Translations under genes and position numbers: made by a program
The notes under the pieces: model-generated
What the model saw: the letters and a program-made list of their open reading frames with translations, nothing else
Told to the model about the DNA's origin: nothing
Databases searched by the model: none
Part shown: in pieces, positions 44,344 to 55,006 of the stretch
Numbering within the stretch: the stretch's first letter is position 1
Layout of the letters: every line of letters starts with the position of its first letter
Assembly: GCA_964017195.1 (NCBI GenBank)
Contig: OZ024894.1
Coordinates: 34,965,614 to 35,029,613 of the forward strand
Direction of reading: 5' to 3'
Length of the DNA: 64,000 nucleotides
Source: Siderastrea radians
Lineage: Eukaryota > Cnidaria > Anthozoa > Scleractinia > Rhizangiidae

Positions 44344-45565
44344 TGTAGTGTTGACCCTTACATTTTTCGACTACCACTGACAACCATTAAATAGAAATTA
44401 AAGACAAAATTTTGCCTGATCTGAAGTTTGAGTTCTGATTGCCACGAAATGCTTGAGTTTTAGTTTGCACCTAAATTTTTCTCACCTCCAATTGATGTAA
44501 CCCGTTCTGATAACAATAGAGCTTTATGATTACCATCGTAAAACAGCAAGTCGAAATACCAAAACAATTAACCATTTCCGGGAAGTTCCTGTGAAAAACT
44601 TCATTAAAAAGTAGCAATTTCTATTTTGGATGCTTAAAATTATACTGAAACTAAGGATTACCAATCGCACTTGCGGCAAAAATGGCAATATACCGACGCA
44701 TTTTCCAAATAGAAAAAAGACAAATGATGACAATTAATGTCGATATAAAGTGAGATACTGTATATCCATCGCAGAGTAATTACAATTTCTCAATTTCTCA
44801 CCTTTAATTGATGTAAACTGTTCAGATAATAATAAATCGCAAACAACGAGGCTTTAGAATCGTCAACTTACCATCAACCCGGGCATTTACCGGGACTTCC
44901 TGTAAAAACTGCATAAAAAAGCGATTTCTAACGTTAATGCACAAAATGACAACGAGCCAGGGATTTCCATTGCGGCGTGCTAGCATCAATTATTACAACA
45001 GGCCGACGCATTTAGCAAATAAAACATGACAAAGCATGACAATGACAACTAATGTCCATTTAAACAGAAAATAATGTGTATCCATTGCATGAAGAGTAGA
45101 TTACAAACAATTTCCGAGCACAAATAAACGGTTTTTGAATTCGATTTTCCTGTTTTCGCTTTATCTGTCACGCGATTGGTATTACAAAGGGGCGTCAAAA
45201 TGCTCCCGTGGGGTCGTGGGGAAAGAGTAAGATTTTTAATGGGAAATTTTGACTGTGCACCCGTCCGGTCAGTCGCAGTTGTCACGCTGGAGCGGTTGCA
45301 AAGTTTGATTTCCAACTGTGCCGTAGTCGAAAAGACGGCAACAAGGTGCTCAGGAAAGCTGAAAGCTCCAGTAGTGATGCATAAATCGTTCGAATTGGAG
45401 CGGAAAGGATGAAGTTTTTTCCAAGCTGACCAGACGAGGAGAAAAAAGAACTTTCCTTCTTTACGTCGGAAGGGAAAATCAAGCCGCGGATTCGAATTTT
45501 GGCGAGAAAACGGCCTCGCGGCACGGCTCGTTCGAAATCGCTCTGTCCAGCCTTGACTTCGTCTT

Positions 45566-45642
45566 ATGAAGGCTGCGACAAAAATTTCAAACCCCCCCAA
45601 AAACGATGAAATAGCCCAAAAGGACAACAGAAATCAAGAAAG
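45566..45642 (+). other. outward-facing candidate first exon, right arm
   Basis: ATG at 45566 opens a 25-codon frame (MKAATKISNPPKNDE, then IAQKDNRNQER) that ends exactly at AG|GTGAGTAC, a near-consensus splice donor at 45643. The exon points out of the element into flanking DNA. The same exon and donor are present in mirror image in the left arm. It may be a spliced leader exon of a transcript starting in the arm, but no acceptor or downstream coding partner is identified. Confidence 0.35.
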
Positions 45643-45916
45643 GTGAGTACATTTCCTTTATTTTATTGAAAAGAAGGTAAAATTTTATTTCGTCGAGCGC
45701 TTTTATTCCACGTTATTTTAAACTCCATACAAAGTCTTATAGAGCGCTCAAATTTCCAACGGCCTAAATTGTAACACAACACTGCGCACTTTAAGTAGTC
45801 ACGTCCCACTCGATACGCTTACATAAATCACTCATACGCGTACATAAATCATTCATACGCTTACATAAATCATTTATTCGATCGATTTCTCGAATCGTGA
45901 ATTTGGGACGCCTGTG

Positions 45917-46527
45917 TTGTCGGTAAAATTCAATGAGTAGATCATGATCATTTTTATCTCGACGTTGCGATGGCAACTACGAAAATATTGTAATGAAGTT
46001 GCACATTCCTGTGGTTTTTTTCGTGAGCTCTCGGGAAGATTCGCTGTTTGCGAGCTCTTCGGCATTTGCAAGGGAGAAGCTTCGCTGTATTATCGGGCCA
46101 TGTGGGACTGACTTTCGTTATTTTTAGGGCGCTGTGTCAGATAACTAGGCTGTCTGGGGATCCTGCTGTTCAGAGTGATAAATTATGTCGTTTATCAATG
46201 ATTTCACGCTCAGAAATGTTCAATATGTTGCGGTCAAATTAAAGAGAAATAGCGTCAGATTGCAGCGAACAACAGTGTGTTCTTAGAGGACTTTCTTGTC
46301 AGGAGCATATCGTGATAATGCTTGTCTTCATTGTAAAGCATACACACTCAGTACAGAACAGTCGATTTCTGGTTTTGATTACATAATAATCTTGTATGGT
46401 GCAATGTTTGATTTTGCTGATGTGACTGAAACTGAAATTCTGTGTTAGAACATTCAGTTCACCTTTGGCGTCTTTTGTCCATTAACGAGAGACAAAGGAA
46501 ACAAATGGGATAATTTGTTCGTTTAAC
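45917..46527. other. intergenic, nothing recognised
   Basis: No gene, repeat or RNA recognised. Confidence 0.5.
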
Positions 46528-46531
46528 TTAA

Positions 46532-47242
46532 GGTTACTCCGGACCTTCGCGGGTGTCCTCCCGTGTCCTCTGGAAAAAATTTCATATGCGCGCCATTTTA
46601 AAGGAAAACACGGCAAACTATGTATCGTTGGAAAGCGTAATAAATGTAGATTTCGGAAAAAAATATAAACTGCCAGCTTTTTTAATTTCCTTAAAGAAAA
46701 TTGCAAAAATGACCGCCAAAATGGCCATGCGTCATTCAGTTAAACAAATGAATTAATAGGGTACCAAAATTCGGCAGATTTCTGTGAAATTTGGCCTGAA
46801 CGTTCCTTAGATGTTGTGAAACAAAAGTGTGTCGGGGATTTTTGAAATTTATAATATTTCACCCGTGGCGATCTTCAATGCAACGCCCATCGCGCATTCT
46901 TTGCTGCTCGAACTTGACAAATTAATTAAAAAATAACCAGTCAGAATATCGAAAAATGCTAACAAACTTTTGATGATTGATCCTTTGTGATTAACACTGT
47001 GCAGTTATTTTGCCAATGCGTTTGAATTCGATACCCTATTAATTGAATTGAATGACACATGGTCATTTTCGTGGTTGTTTGCGATTTTCTTTTGCGGAAT
47101 TCAAGAAACCGGCAATTTATATTTTTTCCCGAAATCTACATTTATTACGCTTTCCAGCGATATATAGTTTGCCGTGTTTTCCTTTAAAATGGCGCGCATA
47201 CGAATTTTTCCCCGAGGACACCCGCGAAGGTCCGGAGTAACC
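46532..47242. mobile_element. TTAA-flanked element with about 150-bp TIRs
   Basis: The left end GGTTACTCCGGACCTTCGCG matches the inverse of the right end, and the mirrored sequence continues inward for about 150 bp (GGAAAACACGGCAAACTAT, AATAAATGTAGATTTCGG on one arm; inverse on the other). TTAA stands directly outside both ends (46528-46531, 47243-47246). A TTAA duplication is characteristic of piggyBac and Kolobok elements. The 711-bp length and lack of an ORF make it a non-autonomous member. Which superfamily cannot be told from the ends alone. Confidence 0.82.
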
Positions 47243-47540
47243 TTAAGACGAAAAGGGACATTTTACTATTCTATTTTGATGCAATACGAAGACGCTTTTT
47301 GAGTGAGATAATCGAAGGTTAACGGTTTCGGAAACCGAAAGACTGGCTGAAAAGCTTGGCTATTTATTGTCATTTTCAACTTCCTGACTAAACTAGCGAT
47401 CAAGTTCCACACAAATCCATATATGTTGACACTAAAGTGGTCTCATGTTCGTGAGCCTCGGTGCCCTGTGCAACAACCACGAAATCTCGTCCGTGGAACG
47501 GTTATTAATACCCCTCAACTCTCTGGTATACTACTGCAAC

Positions 47541-47598
47541 TTCTACTAATACTACTACGACGACGACGACGACGACGACGACGACTACTACTACTAGT

Positions 47599-47642
<44 letters not shown>

Positions 47643-47684
47643 GTTACTACTACTACTACTACTACTACCACTACTACTACTAGT

Positions 47685-47718
<34 letters not shown>

Positions 47719-47719
47719 G

Positions 47720-47778
<59 letters not shown>

Positions 47779-47832
47779 GCTGCTGCTGCTACTACTACTT
47801 CTACTACTGGTTACTACCACTACTACTACTAT
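47541..47832. repeat. (ACT)n/(ACG)n trinucleotide microsatellite
   Basis: Nearly uninterrupted ACT triplets with one ACG block (47558-47583), a GCT block (47778-47790) and a few TAGTTACTAC interruptions. The open frame through it is artefactual. Confidence 0.95.
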
Positions 47833-47999
47833 TGCCCATTCTCCTCCTGAGCATAGGCCAATAACGACTTCTCTCCAACGTTCCCTGTCCTGAACTAGCC
47901 TCTCCGATTCTCTGGTATATCAGAAGATATAAATAAAACGGACCATTTTGCAATTTTATAGTCGCAGTTACTGAAAAGAATTGCAATTTCAGACCCAAG

Positions 48000-49020
48000 A
48001 GCACAATAACGGGGAGTGAGAATAATAAATAATAATAATAAATTTAATAAATTTAATACTTGTATTGCGCGGTTTCCATACGGAAATGCTCACCCGCGCA
48101 TAACAATAGTACAAATAGTACAAATAGAATGACCAACTGAAAGCAGTTGCAAGTGTAACCGGACTATAAGTGTTTTACATTCTGCTCTTGTATTAATTCA
48201 CTTTTACGTACACCGTAAACCTGGTCTTTCATGAAAAAAAGTAGATTTTTAAATCGAAAAGTGAAACTTCGCCTATTTGATACCCTCCGTGTGGGGGTCT
48301 CCGAATTTTAAGTGACAGGGAGGTGCGAAGGGTCTTTTGGGGGATTTGAAATTCACGACGATACCGAGATTGTTTTGGCGTAAGAAAATTTTAGAAAATA
48401 TTTTTTTCGGGTAGTTTGTAAGAATGACAACTCGGTCTTTGCTTTACTCATCAAGACCCGCTAGAGGTCACCCTCAGAAGCTCTCGACATGGGACTAACA
48501 AACAAGCGACGGTAAAAGGTTGGTTTTGAAAAAAAAAGGAGGAAGTTCCAGTCAGCAAAGAATTACACAATTAGTCCATTATTATAATCACACAATTAGC
48601 ACTTGAAACTAAGGCTTTATACGAGTTTCATTTATAAACAGAAGATGGTTTAAACAGCTGAAATCTTTTGAAAAAATATAAAATGAAAATACAGAATGAC
48701 CAACTGATTATCAGTTCGAACTGATATAATATAAGGGTAACCGGACTAAGTGTTTTGCATTCTTCTCTTGTATTAATTCGTTACAACAAACAGCCTTGTT
48801 CGAGCTTCTAAGTAGACCGCAAAATTCGTCTTTCATCAAAGAAAAAATAGTCGAGTTTTAAACGTTGTTGTAGCCAGTGTCCCCAGCACCTCTCAACATG
48901 ATAACAACACACAAGCGACCGTAAAAGGTTGGCTTTGAAAACAAGGGTGACACTTTCAGTCAGCGAAGAATTACGCAATCAGTCGGTCATTTAAACCCCC
49001 ACTTCTCGGTCAGGCTAGCA
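48000..49020. repeat. AAT-rich tract and two-copy diverged repeat
   Basis: An AAT tract lies at 48028-48060. Then AGAATGACCAACTGA...GTAACCGGACT...GTGTTTTxCATTCT occurs at about 48128-48200 and again at 48693-48770, both followed by TCTTGTATTAATTC and a shared tail (AACAAGCGACxGTAAAAGGTTGG at about 48502 and 48910). Offset about 560 bp. Unknown family. Confidence 0.6.
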
Positions 49021-49330
49021 GTGGGCTCACACAACCGTGGTAGGGAAGTGCACCCTAGGCTGCACTTTTCCCACAGCAAGCGCTATCGCCTCCCTGGGAA
49101 ATAGGTCCAGATCTCTTCCAGGATGGTACCATCGTATCATCTGACCTATTGTCCTCCCAGAAGGGCACCCCTCTTCTGGTCCATCCTATGTTACACCCTA
49201 ACATGGGTTCCCCTAGAGACGCCGCTACTCTAGGGGAGATAGGCTCTACCTTTCCTGCCACCCAAGGTTTCCCACAACAATCAATTTTTCTCATTGTTTT
49301 CTTGTGTCCACCCAGCATGGGGGGGGGGGG
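49021..49330. other. GC-richer block, unassigned
   Basis: Composition differs from its surroundings and short frames are open on both strands (49055-49318 minus, 49149-49430 plus). No domain motif is visible. It ends in a run of about 12 G (49319-49331). It may be part of an unrecognised repeat. Confidence 0.35.
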
Positions 49331-49430
49331 TAAAGTCCAAGATCCCCCCCGCCCTGTAGTGCAACCAATGGATTTTAATTATAGTTGTGAGCATCATCAA
49401 AGTCTGACAAACAGTCATTTTACTGTTTAA

Positions 49431-51185
49431 ATAGGAGAGATGAAACATGACACTTTTTCCGGTTTTTCATCCTCCGTGTTTGTTTGTATTTTCAGTTGTT
49501 TTTTTTTCTTTTTTTTTTCTGATATTTGTTTGGAATTTTCCACTTTCCTATTTCGAATTGTAACGAATTTAGTGTTCTACCTTCTTCTCTTCTATTGATT
49601 CATCACAACGAACAGTCATTTTACTGTAAGATTTGGGGAGGGGGTAAAGTCCAAGTACCCCCCTCCCTGTAGTGCAACCAACGGATTTTAATTATAGTTG
49701 TGAGCATCATCAAAGTCTGCTTCCCCCTCTATGTTTTTGGCGTGAATTCCTTACAGTGCAAGCTGCAGGGACTCATTAATGTGGTAGACATCAAGTCACT
49801 AGAAGCGAGCTACTTCGGTCTTCGCGGTCTTACATCGAAGATCACAGGTAGCCCAAGCTTATGTTTCGGGAAAGCGAGGAGTTATTTTAATATCATTCAT
49901 GCAAGCGATGTGTGAGTCGAAACGTGACCTTTCAATGAAGGCGGTAGTGGACTACATGGCGGCCGTTAAGAATTTAAACCTATGCAGGGTAAAATTTTGT
50001 GGATTCCGTACGCTAAATAAAACACAATTTTAACGTTTATTCAATAAAATGGGTAACTTCACTCTCGTGTATTCTTTTGTGGTTTGGGGTTTCTCGTCGT
50101 TTTGAGCCTCTTTTGTCACCTCTGTTTTTCCCTTCATTCTTATAATGAAGTATTTTACCTTCTTCTCTTCTATTAATTCATCACAACAAACAGTCATTTT
50201 ACTGTTTAAATAGGAGAGATGAAACATGACACTTTTTCCGGTTTTTCATCCTCCGTGTTTGTTTGTATTCAGTTGTTTTATTTCTTTTTTTTTTTCTGAT
50301 ATTTGTTTGGAATTTTCCACTTTCCTATTTCGAATTGTAACGAATTTAGTGTTCTACCTTCTTCTCTTCTATTGATTCATCACAACGAACGGTCATTTTA
50401 CTGTAAGATTTGGGGGGGGGGGGTAAAGTCCAAGATCCCCCGCCCTGTAGTGCAACCAACGGATTTTAATTATAGTTGTGAGCATCATCAAAGTCTGCTT
50501 CCCCCTCTATGTTTTTGGCGTGAATTCCTTACAGTGCAAGCTGCAGGGACTCATTAATGTGGTAGACATCAAGTCACTAGAAGCGAGCTACTTCGGTCTT
50601 CGCGGTCTTACATCGAAGATCAAAGGTAGCCCAAGCTTATGTTTCGGGAAAGCGAGGAGTTATTTTAATATCATTCATGCAAGCGATGTGTGAGTCGAAA
50701 CGTGACCTTTCAATGAAGGCGGTAGTGGACTACATGGCGGCCGTTGAGAATTTAAACCTATGCAGGGTAAAATTTTGTGGATTCCGTACGCTAAATAAAA
50801 CACAATTTTAACGTTTATTCAATAAAATGGGTAACTTCACTCTCGTGTATTCTTTTGTGGTTTGGGGTTTCTCGTCGTTTTGAGCCTCTTTTGTCACCTC
50901 TGTTTTTCCCTTCATTCTTATAATGAAGTATTTTACCTTCTTCTCTTCTATTAATTCATCGCAACAAACAGTCATTTTACTGTTTAAATAGGAGAGATGA
51001 AACATGACACTTTTTCCGGTTTTTCATCCTCCGTGTTTGTTTGTATTTTCAGTTGTTTTTTTTTTTTTTTCTGATATTTGTTTGGAATTTTCCACTTTCC
51101 TATTTCGAATTGTAACGAATTTAGTGTTCTACCTTCTTCTCTTCTATTGATTCATCACAACGAACAGTCATTTTACTGTAAGATT
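49431..51185. repeat. tandem duplication, about 778-bp unit, 2.25 copies
   Basis: Units start with ATAGGAGAGATGAAACATGA at 49431, 50210 and 50988. The first two copies are almost identical (a 71-codon frame at 49700-49915 and 50478-50693 differs by one residue). The third is partial and runs at about 51185 into the C-type GPCR 5' flank. Each unit contains a T tract, a G tract and a TAAAGTCCAAG word. The duplication is recent. The 71-codon frame has no recognisable motif and is not called as a gene. Confidence 0.9.
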
Positions 51186-52134
51186 TGTTCTGCACTTGTC
51201 AAACTCGCGCTTGAACAAATCTACCTCGAGGAATTGAGGGGTGGAATTCCTCAGTGGCGCAAAATATGGTGTTCAGTTTTCGGCTTTCCGTAGGTTTTGA
51301 CCCTCTTTTCTGTACGACGCCAGGGATGGCGGCCGTTTTCAGCTGCGTTTTTAACGCGACTTCGCTTTGAGAGATCGAAGTATTGACGGCTTGAATCACA
51401 CAGAAAGGTAAGGAAGTAATCCATGATGTTGAAAGCGATGGCTGGGATCAAACCAATTTTTAGAGAGTATTTCGAGGTGGTCCTTGAAAAATCTCTGTTC
51501 GCCAAATTGAAATGTCAGCCTTCCAACCTTGTTTTTCTCCTTAACTAGAGCGTACAGCTGTAACGACGTCGGTGATCGGCGGGAAATCACAGAACATATC
51601 GCCTAAAACAATTTCCAGAAGCTAGAAGGAGCTGTGAAAACACAGAAAACGCACAACAGGAAAACTGATGACTTAATTTCGATCGAATTTCAGTTCCATA
51701 AAACTTTCACATTACGCTTTAGTTACCTGTGGCATGAGTGATAAATGATTTTCTAAAGCCCTCGCTCTATCGAAACGTGACCTTGGCTGCCTGTGAACAG
51801 ATAGGTTTATGTTTCACATAGCCTGCGCGGCAGGCGCTGAACGGGGAGGGAAATGGGGTAAGGCTATGCTTTAACTCGATAGGAAGTAACTGTCGTGAGA
51901 TTTGGCGGAGTGTCGTGGGTTCGATTCCCGTTCGCGGTGTCTGTTTCGCTTTTGCTGTTCCAGTGTTTGCTCCTTTTATATTGCCCGGCATGTCACTTGC
52001 TAACCGGCTCTCTAATTTAATTACGTAATCGGGTTTTACATGCTTCTGTTGATTTACATTCTATCTCTAAATAGGAAGTTTACACCGTTACAGCAAAGTT
52101 TAAGTATAGTTAAAGACGTACGCAACACGGAAAA
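51186..52134 (+). repeat. C-type GPCR 5' flank, second copy
   Basis: Collinear with 37855-38789 up to the receptor start codon. It includes a better-preserved tRNA B-box-like segment GTGGGTTCGATTCCCG at about 51915-51930, so part of this flank probably derives from a tRNA-type SINE. Confidence 0.75.
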
Positions 52135-52324
52135 ATGAACAACACCAGTTGTCCCAACTCTTAGCACAGTATTTAATCCTTTAATTCTTTTCGCTTCTAG
52201 CTCAAGATTCCGTAAAACGCTGAAGGACATGTTTAGTTGTTTTTCATGTAGGCCTTCCCAGTGTTGCAAAAGTGAACGTGTTTCACCACAGTACACTGTT
52301 GATATGCAGATTATAAGACACTAA
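52135..52324 (+). pseudogene. GPCR deletion chimera (start joined to TM7)
   Basis: The C-type 5' flank and first codons (ATGAACAACACC, at 52135) are followed within a few bases by TM7: PTLSTVFNPLILFASSSRF, then a tail with CFSCRPSQCCKSERVSP ending in TAA at 52322-52324. TM1 to TM6 are missing and the TM7 frame is out of phase with the ATG. The 3' part and the following DNA (GTAGTAAAATGGAACAAAA) match the A-type receptor at 20931 rather than C. It is a recombinant of a C-type 5' end and an A-type 3' end with an internal deletion. Confidence 0.85.
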
Positions 52325-53221
52325 TGTAGTAAAATGGAACAAAAAGTCTCTTGTTGGTTAATTTTCCAGTTAAGAATCGTAAATGTGACCGCTGATGTTT
52401 TATGACTGTGCAATATGATATTTACGCCATCAATGTAGGACAAAAACATTGTTCGTGCCTGCCGCGTCAGTAAACTAAAGATGTACGAAAACGATTTCCT
52501 TCTTGTGCTTTTTCCGTGTATGACTCTGCTATCTTAATTAAACGCCTAATTCCTAAAACGCCCAATTCCTCGTGAATTGCATATGTAACCTGATACATTT
52601 GTGGTAATGTCGTAAATTAAGTTGTTTATTAGAAAAAAGCCCACACGTTTCTCTGGCATGTTTCTCTTCACGAGGTTTTTTTTTTGTTGTTTTTTTTTTT
52701 TCGTTGCTATACTGAAACCCAACAAAGTTCTCTTATTAATTATTGTGCACAGGGAATAAACATTCGATATTTCATCGGGCATTAAAAACACTCCACTCCC
52801 ATTCAAGGAAAAAATAGTCGACACTTGATGAAATATATATACAGTAAACCCACATAAAGATCTACTTCAGAACCTTGCTCTACGAATGTGTAGTAACGAT
52901 CGATCTTTCCCGAAAAATAATCAGTTTATTTTATTTTGTTATAGATTTGTATATGTTAGTTTTTATAAATTTATATTACCTGTTTTTAGGCGCTCTAGTC
53001 ATTTACTTAAAAGCGGAATTTAGTCTTTAAAAATGTATTACGTCACCGCCTACGCCGTGCTGACTCGATTCCCTTCTTTAGCAAGCTTTTGTTGACAAAT
53101 TTGATTGGCAGGTAGTAAGCACTACGTGCCACACATTAATAGACAGACGGTTAAAGCCAAGAAAACATTCCCTGCAAAGTTAGAGCATCTAAAAGGGTTA
53201 CCCAAGGTCCAGCAAGAAAAC
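52325..53221 (+). repeat. A-type 3' flank remnant, then 5' flank of GPCR D
   Basis: 52325-52460 resembles the DNA after GPCR A. From about 52455 the sequence matches 20140-20930 up to the start codon of the next receptor. T tracts at 52676-52702 interrupt the match. Confidence 0.7.
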
Positions 53222-54250
53222 ATGAACAAATCAACTGTTGACAGTTTTGAAGAACTACGATCGTGCTCTCCCGCTGTTTCTATTGCACTTACATCAGGCA
53301 TTTCCTTCGTTAGCATTGCAGCGTTCGTCGGCAACATTCTCGTAACAATAATTTTCTTGATGAACGCCAACCTAAGGACAAGCACAAACTACTTTATAGT
53401 CAACATGGCAATTTCTGATCTTCTGTCTTCTTTGACCAATTGGCCACTCTCTGCAACAGAAGGGTTCCTTTTGAAGAAACAAATGATAGAAGGCTCGATG
53501 GCTACCTTTGTATGCAAATTTGGGCATTATTCTAGAGCCATTTCCCAAGCTGTTTCTGTTCAGAGTTTATTGTTGATCGTTGTGGACAGATACATTGCGA
53601 TTGCACTTCCCTTGAAGTCTGTTTTGGTTACGAGACGATTTAGAGCTGCTCTACTGTCATTCACTTGGATTTTCCCACTACTAATTGGCTTCCCTTATGT
53701 ATGGACTAGTAAAATCATTGAGGAAGGTCATCAGACAGACTGTAGGACGTTCGTTTCATGGACCAAGGTGGAAAAATCTATATTCTATGCTGTGGGGTTT
53801 TTGATATTTTACTGTGTGCCACTCTTTTCAATAATTGTACTCTACTCTCGGATCATGAAGAGTTTAAGGCGAACAACACCAGGAGATGAGCAACAAGAAA
53901 ACATAAGAACACGAAAATTACAACAAAACCGGATTGTGATGAAGGTTTTCATATGGATTGTCAGCGCCTTTTTCATCTGCTGGACTCCACTCTGCGTGTA
54001 CATTGTACTTAGGAAAATAATTCCGACCTCGTACTTCGCCAAAGATCCGTGCATGATATTTATTGGACTATTTTTCTACGTTTTTCCAACTCTTAGCACA
54101 GTAGTTAATCCTATAATTCTTTTCATGTCTAGCTCAAGATTTTCTCAGGCATTGAAGGAAACGTTTAGCGGTTTTACATGTAAGCATAACAAGCGTTGGA
54201 AATGTGAACGTGTTTCACCACAACACGATGTGGGGATGCAGATTATGTAG
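53222..54250 (+). CDS. class A (rhodopsin-like) GPCR, neuropeptide-receptor-like, intact
   Basis: A single-exon receptor gene of 342 residues and close paralogue of the one at 20931. All class A landmarks are kept: GN in TM1 (FVGNILV), MAISD, the TM3 Cys, VVDRYIA, the TM4 Trp, the second-loop Cys (now TDCRTF), a Pro in TM5 (FYCVPLF), FICWTP and VVNPIIL. One of the two tail cysteines is Gly (TFSGFTC), which may alter lipidation. The start was set at 53222 ([11 protein letters not shown]) because it aligns with the start in the other copies. An in-frame ATG at 53105 would add 39 residues, but the homologous upstream DNA of GPCR A is in another frame there and is 5' flank. Ligand unknown; neuropeptide-type by general resemblance only. 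Confidence 0.93.
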   Translation: MNKSTVDSFEELRSCSPAVSIALTSGISFVSIAAFVGNILVTIIFLMNANLRTSTNYFIVNMAISDLLSSLTNWPLSATEGFLLKKQMIEGSMATFVCKFGHYSRAISQAVSVQSLLLIVVDRYIAIALPLKSVLVTRRFRAALLSFTWIFPLLIGFPYVWTSKIIEEGHQTDCRTFVSWTKVEKSIFYAVGFLIFYCVPLFSIIVLYSRIMKSLRRTTPGDEQQENIRTRKLQQNRIVMKVFIWIVSAFFICWTPLCVYIVLRKIIPTSYFAKDPCMIFIGLFFYVFPTLSTVVNPIILFMSSSRFSQALKETFSGFTCKHNKRWKCERVSPQHDVGMQIM

Positions 54251-54712
54251 GAAAACAAAACGAAAACTTTGGTTTACTTATGTAGTTAAAAATGGGACAT
54301 ATGAGCTATGACGTTTAATTCTTCTTACACGTTTGATGATGGACCAAAATATATTTCGTGCCCTCCGGTTCCGCATCAATGTCGTGAGTGTGCCGAATCC
54401 TATCTTATATACACTTGCGGTCACGTTGTAATCAAGTTGTTTACCACACAGGAAACTCCATATATTTCCCTAGTTCATCACGTTAAGTTAGCCACCAGTA
54501 TGTACAGGAGGAGACTGATTTCGCTATAAAACTATTGAGTTAAATTAAGTCCTGTTGAGCTAAATCCTTATTTTGTGCTAACGCGAAACCAAGGCGAGCC
54601 TTCACAAGCAACATCACACTGACGTCAATTTTTCGCCACGATTTCCCCCACTTTCCTTTAGAGAAAAATCTAAAGAAGAGTTTTGTCTCGATAAGCTTCA
54701 ATATAACTGTCC
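54251..54712 (+). repeat. 3' flank of GPCR D (copy of 21963-22440)
   Basis: Matches the DNA after GPCR A until about 54712. There it joins abruptly to C-type receptor sequence. Confidence 0.7.
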
Positions 54713-54723
54713 TAAGACTGACT

Positions 54724-55006
54724 TTTCATCTGACTCCACTCTGCGTGAACATTGTACTTACGAAAATAATTCCGACCTCTCACTTCGCCAAAGATCCATA
54801 CATGCTATTTGTTTTATTGTTGTTCTACTTTTTTCCAACCCTTAGCACAGTAATTAATCCCATAATTCTGTTTTGCTTCTAGCACAAGATTCTCTGGGGC
54901 TCTGCAAGAAACTGTTGGTTGTTTTATTAGATGCAAGCGTTGTCAGTATTCCAAAGGTGAACGTGTCTCACCACAAAACGATGTTGTAAGGATGCGAGTA
55001 ACATGA
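54724..55006 (+). pseudogene. GPCR C-terminal fragment E (TM6 end to stop)
   Basis: Begins in the FICWTP region with a four-base loss (TTCATCTGACTCCA), then encodes TPLCVNIVLTKIIPTSHFA and VINPIILF. After another small frame disturbance it continues with [14 protein letters not shown] and a tail to TGA at 55004-55006. It is closest to GPCR C (the same [12 protein letters not shown] tail). TM1-TM5 are absent. With the C-type 5' flank at 51186-52134 it looks like the other half of a split C-type copy. Confidence 0.85.

Larger units (their letters stand above)
42917..45916. mobile_element. 3.0-kb element with long (about 1.1 kb) inverted arms
   Basis: Both ends read CACAGGCGTCCCAAA inward, followed by TCGATCGAATAAATGATTTA and three 21-bp subterminal units (ATGATTTATGTAAGCGTATG type). 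The arms run from 42917 to about 44041 and from about 44800 to 45916 with high identity; even a 154-codon frame is preserved as mirror copies (43206-43670 plus, 45049-45627 minus). The 760-bp centre holds a PIF1-like helicase fragment on the minus strand and a diverged direct repeat of the inner arm end (44480-44795 resembles 44800-45110). No target duplication was identified. Probably a non-autonomous long-TIR DNA transposon that has lost or rearranged its core. Confidence 0.8.

Noticed and set aside
47423..47683. Open frame with long Thr, Arg and Tyr runs
   Set aside because: It is the translation of an (ACT)n/(ACG)n microsatellite.
49700..49915. 71-codon ORF repeated at 50478-50693 as a duplicated gene
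   Set aside because: Near identity follows from the whole 778-bp unit being duplicated. No motif, and coding signal cannot be separated from the young duplication.
53105..53221. Upstream in-frame ATG adding 39 residues to the receptor at 53222
   Set aside because: The homologous DNA before the 20931 receptor is in a different frame, and the start MNxSTxDSFE is conserved in the intact copies. The extension is translated 5' flank.
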